From NCBI GenBank assembly GCA_013368315.1, contig JAACJM010000025.1:620001-684000 (forward strand): a DNA stretch of 64,000 nt, written 5' to 3'. Of the stretch, positions 35,210 through 47,344 are shown piece after piece. A program made the position numbers and the translations under genes. The notes beneath the pieces are model-generated. The model was not told where the DNA came from and searched no databases. It was given only the letters and a program-made list of their open reading frames with translations. This DNA is from Tetrapyrgos nigripes. Its lineage: Eukaryota; Basidiomycota; Agaricomycetes; Agaricales; Campanellaceae. Numbering within the stretch: the first letter of the stretch is position 1; every line of letters starts with the position of its first letter.

Positions 35210-38200
35210 ATGCATCCCAGTGCATTATTGACGCGACTTCTATCCTCACTCCTCCTCATTTCCAGTTTTACCTCGTCGCAGAACCTGCCCCAGAACCTAC
35301 CTCGAGGTTCTTTCCAATCCCCAAAGACCGGTGTGAAGTGGAGATACTGGCTAGAAGATGCTGATGCGACCGTAATACCCTGCGTTCTGATGTTGCTGAA
35401 ATGGCTCGTGTTGGTTCTTCTGGCTTTGAATTGCTCAGGTATGCCATATTGGCCTTGATTCTTCAGATTTCTGATTGTCTTCATAGCTACCAATCCTACG
35501 GCGATATCGAATCCGCCAGTGGAGACATCGTTGTTGATCCTACGGATTTCGCCTTCGGCTCTGACCATTTCGTTGCCGTCTCAGCGACCTTGGTTCAGGC
35601 AGCGATGGAAGATAACATTACCATTGACTTTTCACTCGGCCCAGACCAAGGTGCAGGCGTTCCCGTCTTTCCTGACGATGTGGATATGGAAGGAATGAAT
35701 ACCGAGATGGTCTTTGGTACTCATTTCATTCAACCTGGAGATTCCTTTAATAGTCCACTCCCTTCTCCGATCATCGTCCCATTCGTCGACTTTCGAGGTA
35801 ACGTTGCCAGTGCAAATATTACGAAGATGAACCTCGTAGGCGTCATCGGAGCTGGACTTGCTAGCGGCGCGAATACGAGCGCTGCGCGTGTATCGTTGGA
35901 CTTCAACACCGTTGTTGACCTCACCGATCAGGTTCAAGGCTCAGTAGATGATGGAACTGCCTCTGTGTCCTGGACTCCTTCCTCCAACAGCACCAGTGTC
36001 CTTCTCAGCTTATTTCTCTCGTCGAAATGGCTTGCCAGAAGCTAAACCAGGGTTCCATGGTGCCCAACCTGACGAGCCTGGCTCATGGGGCTCATGGGCT
36101 GTGGACCACTTCTCCGCGAAAGGTGCCAACATCTCGGCCAGCTTCATGCAGAACAACATTCTGAGTCAGCAAAGTATTGGTGATTTATTGAGGCAGCCGG
36201 GAGTTGGACAGTACATGTGGGAGGATAGTATGGAGTTTGGAGCGCAGTTGTTTTGGACAGAAGGACTACCTCAGAGATTTATAGAGAGGCACGGATACAA
36301 TATCTCCATCGCATTGCCAGTGTTGCATACCCTTAAATGTGAGTCTGCAGTGCCATTTATTTTTTTTTTTTTTTTTTGAGCTTGTAAAGGCTTATTATTG
36401 CGACCAGCGTCTGTCACAAAGATAAACCAGACTTTTGATTATGGTACTTCATTCAACTGGGGAAAATTCACAGAAGATTATCAGGACACCTTGGTTCGTT
36501 TTTCACCTTCTCACACAGGAAAAGCAGAATTCATTTTGCTTCTCAGACCTCTCTCTACATCGACTACATGACCGCCCTTTCAGATTTTGCTCGGTCGGTC
36601 GGTATGACATACTCAACTCAACCTGGGTACAACTTCCGCCTGGACGTTGCAGCATCTGCTGCCATTCCCGATACGCCCGAAGTTGAGTCTCTTGGACTGT
36701 TCACTATCGACCAAGCCAGACAGCTTTCTGGAGGAGTCCATCTCGGCAATCATACGTTTTTCTCCAGCGAGACTGGAGCTCTCCCTGGTGGCAATGCGTA
36801 TAGAATGATAGAGCTCTTGCGAGCTGCTAAGTCTCAATACGCTAGTGGAGTCAATGTTGCGCTTTTGCATGGTTTTCCGTACTCGGGAGATTATCCTAAT
36901 ACGACTTGGCCAGGCCTCACGACTTTTGGGTGTGTCTCGCTTGCTCTTCAAGCTTGAATTTCTGATTCGACTTCTTATCCAGTTATCAATTTGCCGATAT
37001 GCACGGTCCGAGGCAGCCAGCTTGGAATTACTACCGTGGATACCTCGACTTTTTGGCACGTACTCAATATCTACTTCAGGCTGGTGTAGCCAAGGTGGAC
37101 CTCGCTATATACCGCAAGGATTATGATGTCAATTTCAACTTTCCGTTCCAAGGAACTTCGTTGATCAGCGCTGGGTACACCTACGAATATATCAGTCCAG
37201 AGAACCTCAAGCTTCCTGGAGTCTCCGTCGTCGATGGACGTCTGGCACCTGCCGGTCCAGCTTACAAAGCCCTTATTCTATCTCGAATTCAGAACATCAC
37301 TGTGGACGCTGCGCAAAGCCTCGTCGATTTCTCCGACAATGGATTCCCCATCATTTTCGTCGGGTCAGTGCCAGATGATGTTCCGGGCTTTGAAACGGGC
37401 GATTCGCAGAAGACACAGGTGCAGAGTTTGATGGGTCAGCTTGTTGACAAGTCCAGCGTGGCTGTCGTCGGCGCCGAGGTCGATGTCGCTGGTGCGTTGG
37501 CGCGGATGAGTGTCCTTCCTGCTGCATCTGCCAGTCCAGAGTCCCCAAATCTTTACACTGTTGTACGAGAAGTACAGACAGAGTCTGATTCAGAGAGAAC
37601 GAGTCACTTCTACTTGTTCAACTCTGACTTCTTTACCAATGGTTCTGTGCCTGGGCCAATCAACGCTTCTATACCTGGGCCAATCAACTTCACTTTGACG
37701 TTGAACCCTGGCTTCAATGGAACACCATTCGTCTTGGATCCTTGGACTGGAGAAGTCAGCCCTGTTGCCCTATATGCTGTCGGTGACAACGGAACAATCG
37801 TCATTCCTTCTGTTTCCCTCGCCCTGGCACAAACAGCCCTTATCACCGTCACGACCCTCACGTCATTTGAAGGTGTAGCTGCCCCGTCTGCTCACTTGAC
37901 AGATGCTGGCGAGGGTGTAATTGCTGTTGGTTCGTCAACTGGTGTCGAATTACGTTCGTTCCAAGACGGTGATGCAGAGCTTACTCTCTCTAACGGTTCA
38001 ACGCAGACCGTCAGTCTCTCGTTGAGTGGCGAGACTTCAAGGGAGCTGGATGGCTGGCAGCTTAATATCACTGCATGGACACCTCCGGCCGATTTAAACC
38101 AGAACAAGAGCCACTCTATCTTGGTCCCAATAGCACCTATCAACCTTACTCAAGGACTCGTTCCATGGGATCAACTTGATGGCTTGGCGAACGTTTCCGG

Positions 38201-38640
38201 TGTTGGAACATATGTGACTACGTTTGAATGGGACCATACTGAGGATGGTGGAGTCGGGGTACAGTTGGACTTTGGGGAAGTCTTTCACACTATCAAGACC
38301 TGGATTAATGGTATCGAGATTCCGACAGCAGATCCTACGAATCCTGTTGTGGATGTATCTGATTTCGTGAGGCAAGGCAGCAATGCTATCCGGGTGGATG
38401 CAGCGAGTACTTTGATCAATGTTCTTAATTCGGTGAGTGTCTTTCGTTTCTCGAGCATGATACTTGTTGCTTATGCATTACTTTTAGGTCGGTTCCGCCG
38501 TTATCACTCTCAATCAGTCGCGAACCGACACCCTGAGTCTCCCTCAGCCGGGAAACGTCCCTCCACCAGCTAATCAGCACTATGGGCTGGTGGCTCCGGT
38601 CAGGTTGATACCATACGCACGCGCTGTGATATCTTTTTGA
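35210..38640 (+). pseudogene. GH106-like gene (copy 2), broken by two frameshifts
   Basis: It parallels copy 1 over its full length, including promoter, signal peptide (MHPSALLTRLL), all introns and the stop. Two changes break it: a 1-base loss near 35370, just after YWLEDAD, and a 1-base gain near 36009 (CTCAGCTTATTTC against CTCAGTTATTTC). They lie far apart and in different exons, so the protein between them is nonsense. It also has a 24-base in-frame tandem duplication (repeated PGPIN, near 37650-37700) and a 17-T run in an intron (about 36360). The remaining sequence is still over 90% like copy 1 by eye, so the breaks are recent. Confidence 0.85.
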
Positions 38641-39295
38641 GTGTGCACTTTCACAGAGGGGAGGAATTTGTGCGAAAACAGACGACAGTTTTACAATTAC
38701 ATGTATGGCATTCACAATGGTGAAAAGAAATTGACTTGATGCATCTAGATTATACGCCTCCCTGTTTCTAACCGGTCGGACTTCGCTGCAGTGTTCAAAT
38801 AACGCTACAGAATTTATGAGACGCCATAAGAGCAGGCAGCCAATCTCATTGTGCGTGTGTACTCCGATTGTGAAAGTTTTACAGAGAAGCGCGAGGACTG
38901 CAAGAGACTGCAACAAACATACGCGAAGTCACGTCACTCAAATTTTCGTTGCTTTTGACTGTCATCGTCTATCCTCTCGATAATCTCTCTTTTCATGTCC
39001 AAAATGACCACATCTAGCTCAAGAATACCAGGCCTGATAGAGCTTGGTGGAAATGCCAGCTCAATCTATAGATAGGCTAAGCGCCAGTTTGGCGCCAGTC
39101 ATGTTAGACGCCAGCTGCTGTTACGTTCTGCCTTGTTGCACCCACGTCGTTCCACTAGCCCGTCGAGCTACCCCTTCAATCCGCTCCTGAGAGCCCTTTC
39201 AAACCTCATATAGTCTCGTAGGTGTCCCTTTCGCTTCTATTTGGCCGAATCTTGACTGGATGCTCCGCAGATCTCTTCATATCTATAGAAGCGCA
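38641..39295. other. Intergenic stretch after GH106-like copy 2
   Basis: 38790-38890 is a third copy of the piece seen at 26215-26310 and 29990-30110 (AACGCTACAGAATTTATGAG and GAGCAGGCAGCCAA). Beyond it, 38990-39290 has the upstream region of the Arg-rich gene, with no clear TATA box. Confidence 0.45.
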
Positions 39296-39960
39296 ATGCC
39301 TCCCACATCCTCCAATCTACCTGCCGCACCTGTAGAGGCTTCTGGATCTTCCAGTGCTCGACGTCGTCGTCGTCGAGGAAGAGCAGGTTTGTCTTGATCG
39401 AGCATCATGGTACCGCTCAGCATTCACTCACCCAAATGGTGCTCAGGACCTGCTAATGCCAATGTGACGCCCGTCGAATCTACTGCGCCAGCTAATCAGG
39501 CTGCCTTCAGTACTGTCAGTGCTGTCAATACTACCGAGACAGTAACGCGCACGACTCAAATGTCCATCCAGATGTTCAACCACTCACGTCACCCGGAATT
39601 CCATGACTCTTCACTGAGGAGCGTTGGTGGTGATGACAGACGTAGCAGTGTTGCCTCCAACTACAACATCTCACTTTCAAACATCACTCTTGCTGCGAAC
39701 ACTGAAGTAACTATCTAATCTATGTTGGTCAAGATGGAAATGTTCAGCAGTATCCTCGTCATGCTGGATTGGAGACGGGAAACGTAGGCTCCCAGCCCGC
39801 TGTGCGAGTTGTGTCGAGAGGGCGAGATGATGAAGTCCCTTCCCAAGCACGTTCTGGTAAGTTCGTTCTAATTGGTTGTTAAGAATAGAAATCTCAATCG
39901 GAATGTTCAATTCAGTCGTAGATCTCGATGTATTCAATAATAGCGCCTTTTTTTTTTTTT
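39296..39960 (+). CDS. Unknown Ser/Thr-rich protein with an Arg run, 3' end uncertain
   Basis: ATG at 39296 (MPPTSSNLPAAPVEASGSSS) leads into SARRRRRRGRAG, a likely nuclear localisation signal. Removing an intron at 39387-39446 keeps the frame (39296-39386 plus 39447-39706 is 117 codons); a 41-base intron at 39707-39747 gives a third exon to 39856 (QYPRHAGLETGNVGSQPAVR). The last exon is unclear and runs into a 15-T homopolymer near 39958. No domain is recognised; the composition suggests a disordered nuclear protein. The 3' neighbour is a duplicated non-coding piece, so the gene may be truncated. Confidence 0.45.
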
Positions 39961-40088
39961 TTAATCATCGATCATCAAACATGTACAATGATTGATGACC
40001 GCAGTGAAATCATTGAATTAGAACGGTCTGTTGCTGTTCTAATAGAGACTAGTGCCTTGCAAATAATCTCAATCCCTCTACTTATGTG

Positions 40089-40265
40089 CTTGAAAACTTC
40101 ACCTTTTGTTACTACTATACCTTGGTAGATCATCACATTGTCTGTCTAGGTCCTAGGAGACACTAACCTTTTGTTATCTAGCGCATCTCCAAGTTCATCG
40201 TTCTCTTGTTATTTGCTCTTGTTCTTGCACTCAAGTACTCGATTATAATATAACCACGTATCTAT
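40089..40265 (+). repeat. Direct repeat, first copy (second at 40859-41017)
   Basis: Both copies contain ACTTCACCTTTTGTTACTA, then TTGTCTGTCTAGG, GACACTAACCTTTTGTTA or its close variant, CTTGTTCTTG and CAAGTACTC.ATATAA. Spacing is about 770 bp. Between them lies the second carboxypeptidase relic. Confidence 0.7.
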
Positions 40266-40546
40266 CTTTCTACACGGTTCAAATACCGTTCAATAATCTA
40301 CAGTACAAGAAGTCGAGGGAGCTGATGAGCTCAGCGCTCATCAGGACTACATGTCAATGTCACTCTATGTCACTGTACTTCCCCGTCGATTCAAAACTCT
40401 GAGGATACGTCTGAGTCACAATCAAGGGCCTAAGCTTGAATGATCAAATAGGAACTGAGTATGCGTAGGAGAGGAGGAGAAGAAATGCAAAGGACATCAG
40501 ATGATATCAGAACAATGCCTTTCCTTCGGAGAAGAAGAACACGCAC

Positions 40547-40628
40547 TTGAAAGTTGATATCAGTATCCCTCGCCCAAATCATTGTGATATCATCTTCAAA
40601 TATTCCCGAGTTTGCCAACTTACTGAGG
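40547..40628 (-). pseudogene. Second serine carboxypeptidase (S10) relic, single exon
   Basis: The minus strand reads LSKLANSGIFEDDITMIWAR then DTDINFQ and an intact GTGCGTG donor. It is the same exon as at 34706-34770 (LSRLADSGLKILTWAGDADI) with changes, including G to R in the A-G-D-x-D block, plus similar intron sequence downstream. No second exon follows. Confidence 0.45.
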
Positions 40629-40858
40629 TGGCAGTACTTTCTCCACTGTTGACGCCAGCACTCTGAGAATCAGAGAGATTTCAACAATATACTAGTAGCA
40701 CCACAGTTGACGTCAGAACGACCGTGTCCAACGACCACGGTGGCGATAACGATGATGATAGCAATGAAATTATTGCTCATATCATCGACGTCGAGCGGAA
40801 ATAACCTACATACTGGTGCTAGTCACTTCCAAGACAGTGACGAGGACACGGCTAGACG

Positions 40859-41017
40859 CTTGAAAAACTTCACCTTTTGTTACTATACATCCACCTTAGT
40901 AGATCGTCCTATTGTCTGTCTAGGAGAGACTAACCTTTTGTTACACCGTTCCCTTGATTACTTGTTCTTGTTCTTGACACGTATGTAGGCAAGTACTCAA
41001 TATAATCACGCATCTAG
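40859..41017 (+). repeat. Direct repeat, second copy, just upstream of the glucosidase gene
   Basis: See 40089-40265. It ends about 55 bases before the ATG of the GH31 gene, so it supplies part of that gene's leader or promoter. Confidence 0.65.
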
Positions 41018-41070
41018 TCGCGTAGTCTACCCACGTGACAAAACCCTCTATACGTGTCTCCTTCTCCTCA

Positions 41071-44000
41071 ATGCGGTGGCTAGCACTGTTATCAGTAGTG
41101 CTTGCCATCCCGTCTGCCCTAGCAGTCAAGTCGGGCGACTTCAAAACATGCTCGCAATCCGGCTTTTGTCGCCGAGGACGTGCGCTCGCTGCTCGTGCCA
41201 GCGAAGCAAAAGTCTCCAACGTCGCCTGGACATCTCCCTACTCCATCGACCCTTCCACCCTCTCCATTTCTCCTTCCAATGCCACTTTCACCGCTTCAGT
41301 CAAAAACTCTCTTTACCCAGATATCACATTCGGGTTAGAGTTGAGGATACATCAGGATGGGGTTGTTAGAGTACGGATGGACGAAGTCGATGGGTTGCGC
41401 AAGAGGTATGATGAAGCGGCTTCGTGGGCTTTGATTGCAGAGCCTGTGATTAGTGAGACGGTCAAGTGGAAAGCTAGCAAGGAGGGTGTGAGCGCAAAGT
41501 ATGGGCTTGGTGCAGGTGATGATGATTTAGAAGTGGTGGTCGAGTATCAACCGCTCAAGGTCACTCTCCTACGTGCGGGGAAAGAAGAGGTTGTTCTGAA
41601 TGGTCAAGGGCTTCTTAATATGGAGCATTTCCGGAATAAGGAGGAACCAAAGCCAGAGTCAACCGAGGAGGTTGTGGCTGACACTGAAGGACAACAACAA
41701 GAGGTCATCCAGCAAGAACAAGAACAAGAAAAAGAACCCGAAGTAAACCCCCGTGCGTGGTTTGAAGGCGATACCGAAGACGACTACTGGGACGAACGCT
41801 TCAACAGTTGGACAGATTCCAAGCCAAAGGGTACGTGTCACTTTCTCAACTTTCTTTCTTTACCCTCACTCTAATCAATCTCTTCATTTCCAGGCCCCGA
41901 ATCCCTCTCCATCGACATCTCCTTCCCCAACCACCCCCACGTCTATGGTATCCCTCAACACGCTACTCGTCTTTCTCTCCAAACAACCACCAAATTCGGC
42001 TCCAACTCCAACAACGAAGAGGGTGATGAAGACAAACCCAAATACACCGACCCTTACCGTCTCTGGAACTCGGACGTCTTCGAATACCTCGCAGATTCTA
42101 CCATGTCTCTATACGGCTCTATCCCCCTCATGCACGCTCATTCCAGTGAATCGACCGTTGGCGTGTTTAATGCCGTGGGGTCTGAGACTTGGGTTGATGT
42201 TTCCCACCCGAGTTCTGATGTCTTTATGAATGGCAAGGGCAAGAAAAAGGCGAAGAAGAATGAGGAGAACGGAACACTCACACACTGGATCTCTGAATCC
42301 GGTATCCTCGACTTATTCCTTTTGCCCGGGTCTTCCCACTCCCAAAAGTCCAAACCCACCTCAGACGTATTCACCCAATACGCCACCCTCACCGGAACCG
42401 TTTCCCTTCCCCCTCACTGGTCCCTCGGATACCACCAATGTCGTTGGAACTACGTCTCCACATCCGACGTCCGTTCCGTCCAACACAACTTTGACCTCCC
42501 CGAAAACGACATCCCCGTAGACGTCTTCTGGTTAGACATCGAATACTCAGAAGAACACAAATACTTTATCTGGGACGAACGATCCCAAGCGTTCCCCGAC
42601 CCCGTTGAAATGATAAACGATGTATCAGCAATGGGTAGGAAGATGGTTATTATTATTGATCCACATCTTAAACGTGTTCAATCGTACCCCGTTTATGATG
42701 AAGCTTCTAAAAAGGGGCTTTTGGTGAAGAATAAGGATGGGAATGAGTATGAAGGGTGGTGTTGGAGTGGGTCTTCGGCTTGGATGGATTGTTTTAATCC
42801 AGAGGTTGGGGAGTGGTGGGTACAGAAATTTAAGACGAGGGAGTTGGGGAATGGGGAGTTTAGTTGGGTGAAGAGTACGGAGGATGTGTTTATTTGGAAT
42901 GATATGAATGAGGTGAGTCCCCCCCCCACCTTTCTTCTTTTTCCATTCGTTACTCATTCCTCGCATCCGTCCTGACTCTTAACTTGGTCATCGTTTGCTT
43001 TGCTTTCATCGTGACAGCCCGCGATATTCAACGGTCCCGAAATCTCCATGCACAGAGATGCGATACATTATGGGGGTTGGGAACATAGGGATGTGCATAA
43101 TATTAATGGGATGCTTTTCGTGAGTTTTTCTTTCATCTTATTTCATTCATTCGTAGTGATGATGGGCTTAACCAAATTCTTCCCCTCAACGCGTAAAAAG
43201 CACAACCTAACCTCCCTGGCTATCAAACACCGCTCTGCCTCTTCCCCTACCCAACCCTCTTCCTCCACCTCCCCCTCAGAACTAACCCGCCCCTTCGTCC
43301 TCACCCGATCCTTCTACGCCGGCTCCCAACGTTTCGGAGCCATGTGGACAGGAGATAACCTCGGAACATGGGAACACATGGCAGTGGGTATCAAGATGGT
43401 ATTGGCGAATTCGATTGCTGGGATGGGTTTTGCTGGGTGTGAGTGTTGTATCTTTTGCTTCTTCCTCTTCCTTCCTTGTGTTGTGTTGTTCGTTTTCTGA
43501 TACATTTTCGTCCTCGTCCTCTTCAGCCGACGTAGGAGGCTTCTTCGGCAACCCCGAACCTGAGATGCTCGTTCGTTGGTACCAAGTAGGGATCTTTTCA
43601 CCCTTTTTGCGTGCTCATGCGCATATCGATACTAAACGCCGTGAACCGTATCTTTTGGATGAGCCGTATAAGGGTATAGTTAAAGAGGCGTTGAGGTTGA
43701 GGTATCGGATGTTACCGATTTGGTACACGGCGTTTAGGGAGATGAGTGTTGGGGGTAAACCGGTTGTTAGGTGGGTGGATATTTTGACACCTCGTCGTTC
43801 TGTCTTTTTTTTTTTTTGAGAAACTAAACTGATAATTGTGTTACTTTTTGTGTTTTGCTTCAGGCCCCACTACGTCGAATTCCCTCAAGACCCCAATGGG
43901 TTCGATTTGGATGATCAATTCTTTATTGGTTCTTCTGGACTTTTGGTCAAACCCGTGACAGAAAAAGGGGCTAGTGAAGTTTCTGTGTATCTTCCTGCTG

Positions 44001-44790
44001 AGGATGAGGTACGGTTTTTATTTGCTTTCTTTTTATCTCTGTCTTTCTTAACTTGACACGTCGTCCCCCTCCCCCCTTCGCCTTTCAGGTCTACTACGAC
44101 TATTTCACCCACACCACCCACTTCTCCTCCAACCGAGGCAAAGGCAAAATCCTCACCCTCCCCACCACCCTCTCCCACATCCCCCTCTTCATCCGTGGCG
44201 GATCCATCCTCCCAACTCGAGAACGCCCTCGTCGTGCCTCCCCTCTAATGGCACACGATCCATTTACCCTAACCATCGCGTTAAATAAAGAGGGTAGTGC
44301 AAGGGGAGAAGTATATTTAGACGATGGGGTTAGTTATAGACATGCGCTTGGTGGGGAGTATGTTTGGAGGGAGTTTGTTGCGGATGTGGATGCTACTAAG
44401 AAGGGGAAGAAAAAGACTGTGGTGAAGATTGAGAGTAGGGATTTGGGGAAAGTGAGAGGGGGTGAGGCTGTTGATCCGCATGAAGTCAGGGATTTGACGA
44501 CGTCGACCACCGCGAAGACGACGTTGACCCCATACGCCTCTGACAACGCCTTTGCGAAGAGTATTCAAGATGTTAGGGTGGAGAAGGTGGTCGTGCTTGG
44601 GCTTGGTGGGAAGCCGACGAGTGTCAAGGTCGTCGGTGGTGGTGATAATGAGTTGATTTGGGAATTCAAGGAAGGAACTGCATCGAGCGATAGTAAAAAG
44701 GATAAGGATGGGGGTGTAGCGAGTGAGTTGGTGATCAAGGACCCGAGAGTGTTGATCACGAAGGATTGGGCGATTGTTGTTGAGGTGTAG
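41071..44790 (+). CDS. ER alpha-glucosidase II, catalytic alpha subunit (GH31), 1069 aa
   Basis: It trims the second and third glucose from N-glycans in the ER, together with a beta subunit, and feeds the calnexin cycle. Exons 41071-41830, 41894-42912, 43018-43119, 43201-43438, 43527-43770, 43864-44008 and 44089-44790 sum to 1,070 codons. The start MRWLALLSVVLAIPSALA is a signal peptide, followed by the hallmark FKTCSQSGFCRRGR. The GH31 core shows WLDIEYSEEHKYFIWD, the nucleophile Asp in FIWNDMNE and the acid/base Asp in AMWTGDN, and FAGSDVGGFFGNPEPEML. There is no ER-retention tail; as in other species, retention comes from the beta subunit. Codons after 41660 encode a Glu/Gln-rich insert (EQEQEKEP), longer than usual. 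All splice sites are canonical. Confidence 0.95.
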
Positions 44791-44961
44791 GTGGGGGGTT
44801 CAAGTTGTAGAAGTTTGAGGTTATTAAGTAGATTGAGAGAGATAGGGACTGGGACAGTGAAACGTGGATTATAGTTGGTAGCGTAGAGTAAGTAGTAAGT
44901 ACAAAAATCTCTTGACTGACCAGTACTACGTAGTATGTACGCAGAGGAGCAGGTACTTTCA
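44791..44961. other. Convergent 3' regions
   Basis: Short space between the glucosidase II gene and the AT-hook gene, with an 11-T run near 44970 inside the latter's end. The two genes converge. Confidence 0.5.
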
Positions 44962-45559
44962 CTAATAAATTATCTTTTTTTTTTTTGTTACATCCATGAA
45001 AGGATCTTCATCTTCAGTGTCTCCGAATAAGTCATGAGGGCAGCCGGTGACCGTTACAGGGTCTTCGAGACCGCAGATAGACTGCCGTAATGGGTGCTCC
45101 ATGAGAACCCTGTCATTATTGCTAGAGGTTGGAATACTGCCGAGGATGGATTGTCCGCTGGGATGCGGATGCGTCATCATGGTACTAGCTGGAAGGGAAT
45201 TATCGGAAGTAATGGGACCGGACATGTCTCTCACTGGAAGATTGGCTTGACTCGGAGATGCTAAGTTCGGGTTGGTGCATGCGACTGGACCAGTTTGCGC
45301 TGGGGTCAGTACCATGCGCACATGCTTGAAAAAGGAGTTCAAGTTGTAGTTAGTCTTAGTGAATGAACAACAGAAATATAGAACACACCAAGCCAGGCAC
45401 GTATGTCACCTTTGCCTTTACTTTATGCCCAGATCCACAAGGACGTCCAACTGGCGGTTTTGTAGATGTATCTGCAAGCTGACTAGTGTCAACTCGAATG
45501 ATGGCTCCGGAAGATTTCTTGTTCTTGGAGCCTTTTGGACGGCCTCGTTTATGCTGCAT
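44962..45559 (-). CDS. AT-hook protein, about 177 aa
   Basis: MQHKRGRPKGSKNKK contains a canonical AT-hook (RGRP flanked by basic residues), and VGRPCGSGHKVKAK is a second, weaker one. AT-hooks bind the minor groove of AT-rich DNA. A 64-base intron (45325-45388; GTGTGT donor, TTTCAAG acceptor, ACTAAC branch) joins 45389-45559 to 44962-45324 in frame, giving 57 plus 120 codons. The second exon is Pro/Ser-rich with an acidic DTEDEDPFMDV end. Upstream, the same frame stays open (ETPGPVLVPPPEF) without an ATG, so a 5' exon may exist near 45560-45720; a different frame there (MSNERSTQAPNHDSSSQDPS) could supply it. Many agarics have many such small AT-hook genes. Confidence 0.6.
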
Positions 45560-45841
45560 AGTATCCTGAGCGAATTCTGGGGGTGGAACAAGTACCGGTC
45601 CGGGAGTCTCAGCGAAGAAGGTGATGGCGGGAAAGGGGATAGGCCTGTGGATGGGTCTTGACTGCTGCTATCGTGATTCGGAGCTTGTGTAGACCTTTCG
45701 TTGGACATTAGAGTATAGGATAATGATAGAATTAGTTGGGAAGAGTGTAGGATATGCGACCCACAGAGGGGACGTGAGTAGCGGAGGTCAACACCAAGTC
45801 GACGTATAATCTGGAGAGAAGTCAACGCCAAGTCGACGGGC

Positions 45842-46480
45842 TCCATACACGTATAATTTGGTATGGGATGTATGGACCATGCTCCCCATTCTGATTTTCC
45901 TGATGCTTCGCTTTCAGCCTACATCTCACTAGTACATATGTACATCATCACAGTGTGTAATACAGTGTAATACATTGTAGTCTAAATACACGAAAAGGCG
46001 ATGAAAAAGTGCTGCGTTGAAGAGCCACAGGCCCAATAGCGAACTCGAATGGACTTTGCGCGCAGAGCGCTATGCAATCAAGTCACGTGCTCCACAGTTT
46101 TTTTTGGGAGGGAGGAATCAGCGCCCGATGCAAAAAGTCAACGTCTTCTTACATAGCTGACAGAGATGGTTCTTCTCGACCCTTGCGTGAACGTGATTAG
46201 GGGTGCAACTTAACGCGATCGTGGGCAGGACTACATGGTCGACGCCGCAACGACAATCAGGTGGTTGAAGGTAAAACTTGAAGAAGACTCATTAGGAAAT
46301 TCGCAACGGTATGGGGGGTATGGGTCCATACTCCCCATACCAAATTATACGTGTATGGAGCAGAGGGGGGGTGCATGATTTCCATACACCTCCCATGCAT
46401 GTGTATGGGACTGCTACAAACATGCTCCATGCACCTCCATACCTACCCCATACCTGTTCCATGTACTCCTGATTTTGCTT
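45842..46480. repeat. CCATAC-rich repeats with a 40-bp inverted pair
   Basis: 45843-45882 and 46319-46362 are inverted copies (ACGTATAATTTGGTATGGGA and TACTCCCCATACCAAATTAT). The right half has many CCATAC words (to 46450), and two similar ends, TTCTGATTTTCCTGATGCTTCG at 45886 and CTCCTGATTTTGCTTCG at 46465. The layout suggests a small non-autonomous element family with subterminal CCATAC/GTATGG repeats; see also 48130-48290. Confidence 0.5.
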
Positions 46481-46611
46481 CGTTGTCGGCATTGCCGTTG
46501 TTGTCACTGACAGTGTGTAATGACAAATGGATAAAATGATATATTCAATTGTAGACTAACGCACACACTAAGTAGGACATCTATACGAAGTACATATCAA
46601 CCTACGGCCTC

Positions 46612-47214
46612 TAGGGCTGCGCACCGTCCAGTATTACTGGTACGCCCGTATTTTGTACTGGGTCAATACTGGTTGAAAAAATCGTATACGGTACGGTACG
46701 GGTATAGGTACGGCAGTATTACGGTCAGTACGGGTTTACGGTGTAGAATATATATTTTACTCACTATTGTCATGAAGTGAGGGCCTCTAGCACCTCTTCT
46801 GCCATCGTATGAGACGTCTCCATCCATATCAGATGGTAAGTACATGTTACTGGTCGTCTGTAGGTGGTTTGCTTACCTTTTTGGTCTTTGCGACATCTAA
46901 GTAAGTGGTCATTACCCTTGCTTTGACTGCCATTTTGGCATAAATTCATCCAGATGAGGGCGGCAAGCTTGAATTCGGTATGGAATTGGACGGTTTTGGA
47001 TAGCGGCTGACACTTTTGGGCAAGAATTCAGCAAAAAAGGTGAGCAATTTATTGGCCGAGGCATTACCGAACCCGTACTACCCATACAAACCCGTACAAC
47101 GGCAGTACCAAATATGGCCGTACAAATTTGGTCAAATGGCTTTTACGGTACGGGCCCGTACTATCATACGCTACCTGTACAAACCGTACGATTACGGTAC
47201 GGCGCGCAGCCCTA
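46612..47214. mobile_element. Second non-autonomous hAT-like element, 603 bp
   Basis: Ends TAGGGCTGCGCACCGT and, inverted, ACGGCGCGCAGCCCTA. Flanked by an 8-base duplication ACGGCCTC (46604-46611 and 47215-47222). Subterminal zones are crowded with CGTAC/GTACGG words (about twenty) on both strands, in the manner of hAT transposase binding sites. No transposase frame. It is a different family from the element at 10.7 kb: different terminal repeat and different subterminal word. Confidence 0.88.
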
Positions 47215-47344
47215 ACGGCCTCGTAAAACGTAAAACCACCAATGCACTACAAGCCTACCACTCACAGCCCTCACAATCACAATCACACAGCTCATGTAAA
47301 CGAAATGCTAATGGAAAGATATTTCAGCAGCAGACAACATGAGA

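Noticed and set aside
39407..39718. ORF starting MVPLSIHSPKWCSG
   Set aside because: The first 13 codons lie in an intron; the upstream ATG at 39296 with a 60-base intron gives a better joined frame.
45418..45846. 142-aa minus-strand frame over the AT-hook gene
   Set aside because: It overlaps the AT-hook exon in another frame. Its N-terminal part may be a real 5' exon, but as a whole it is not a gene.
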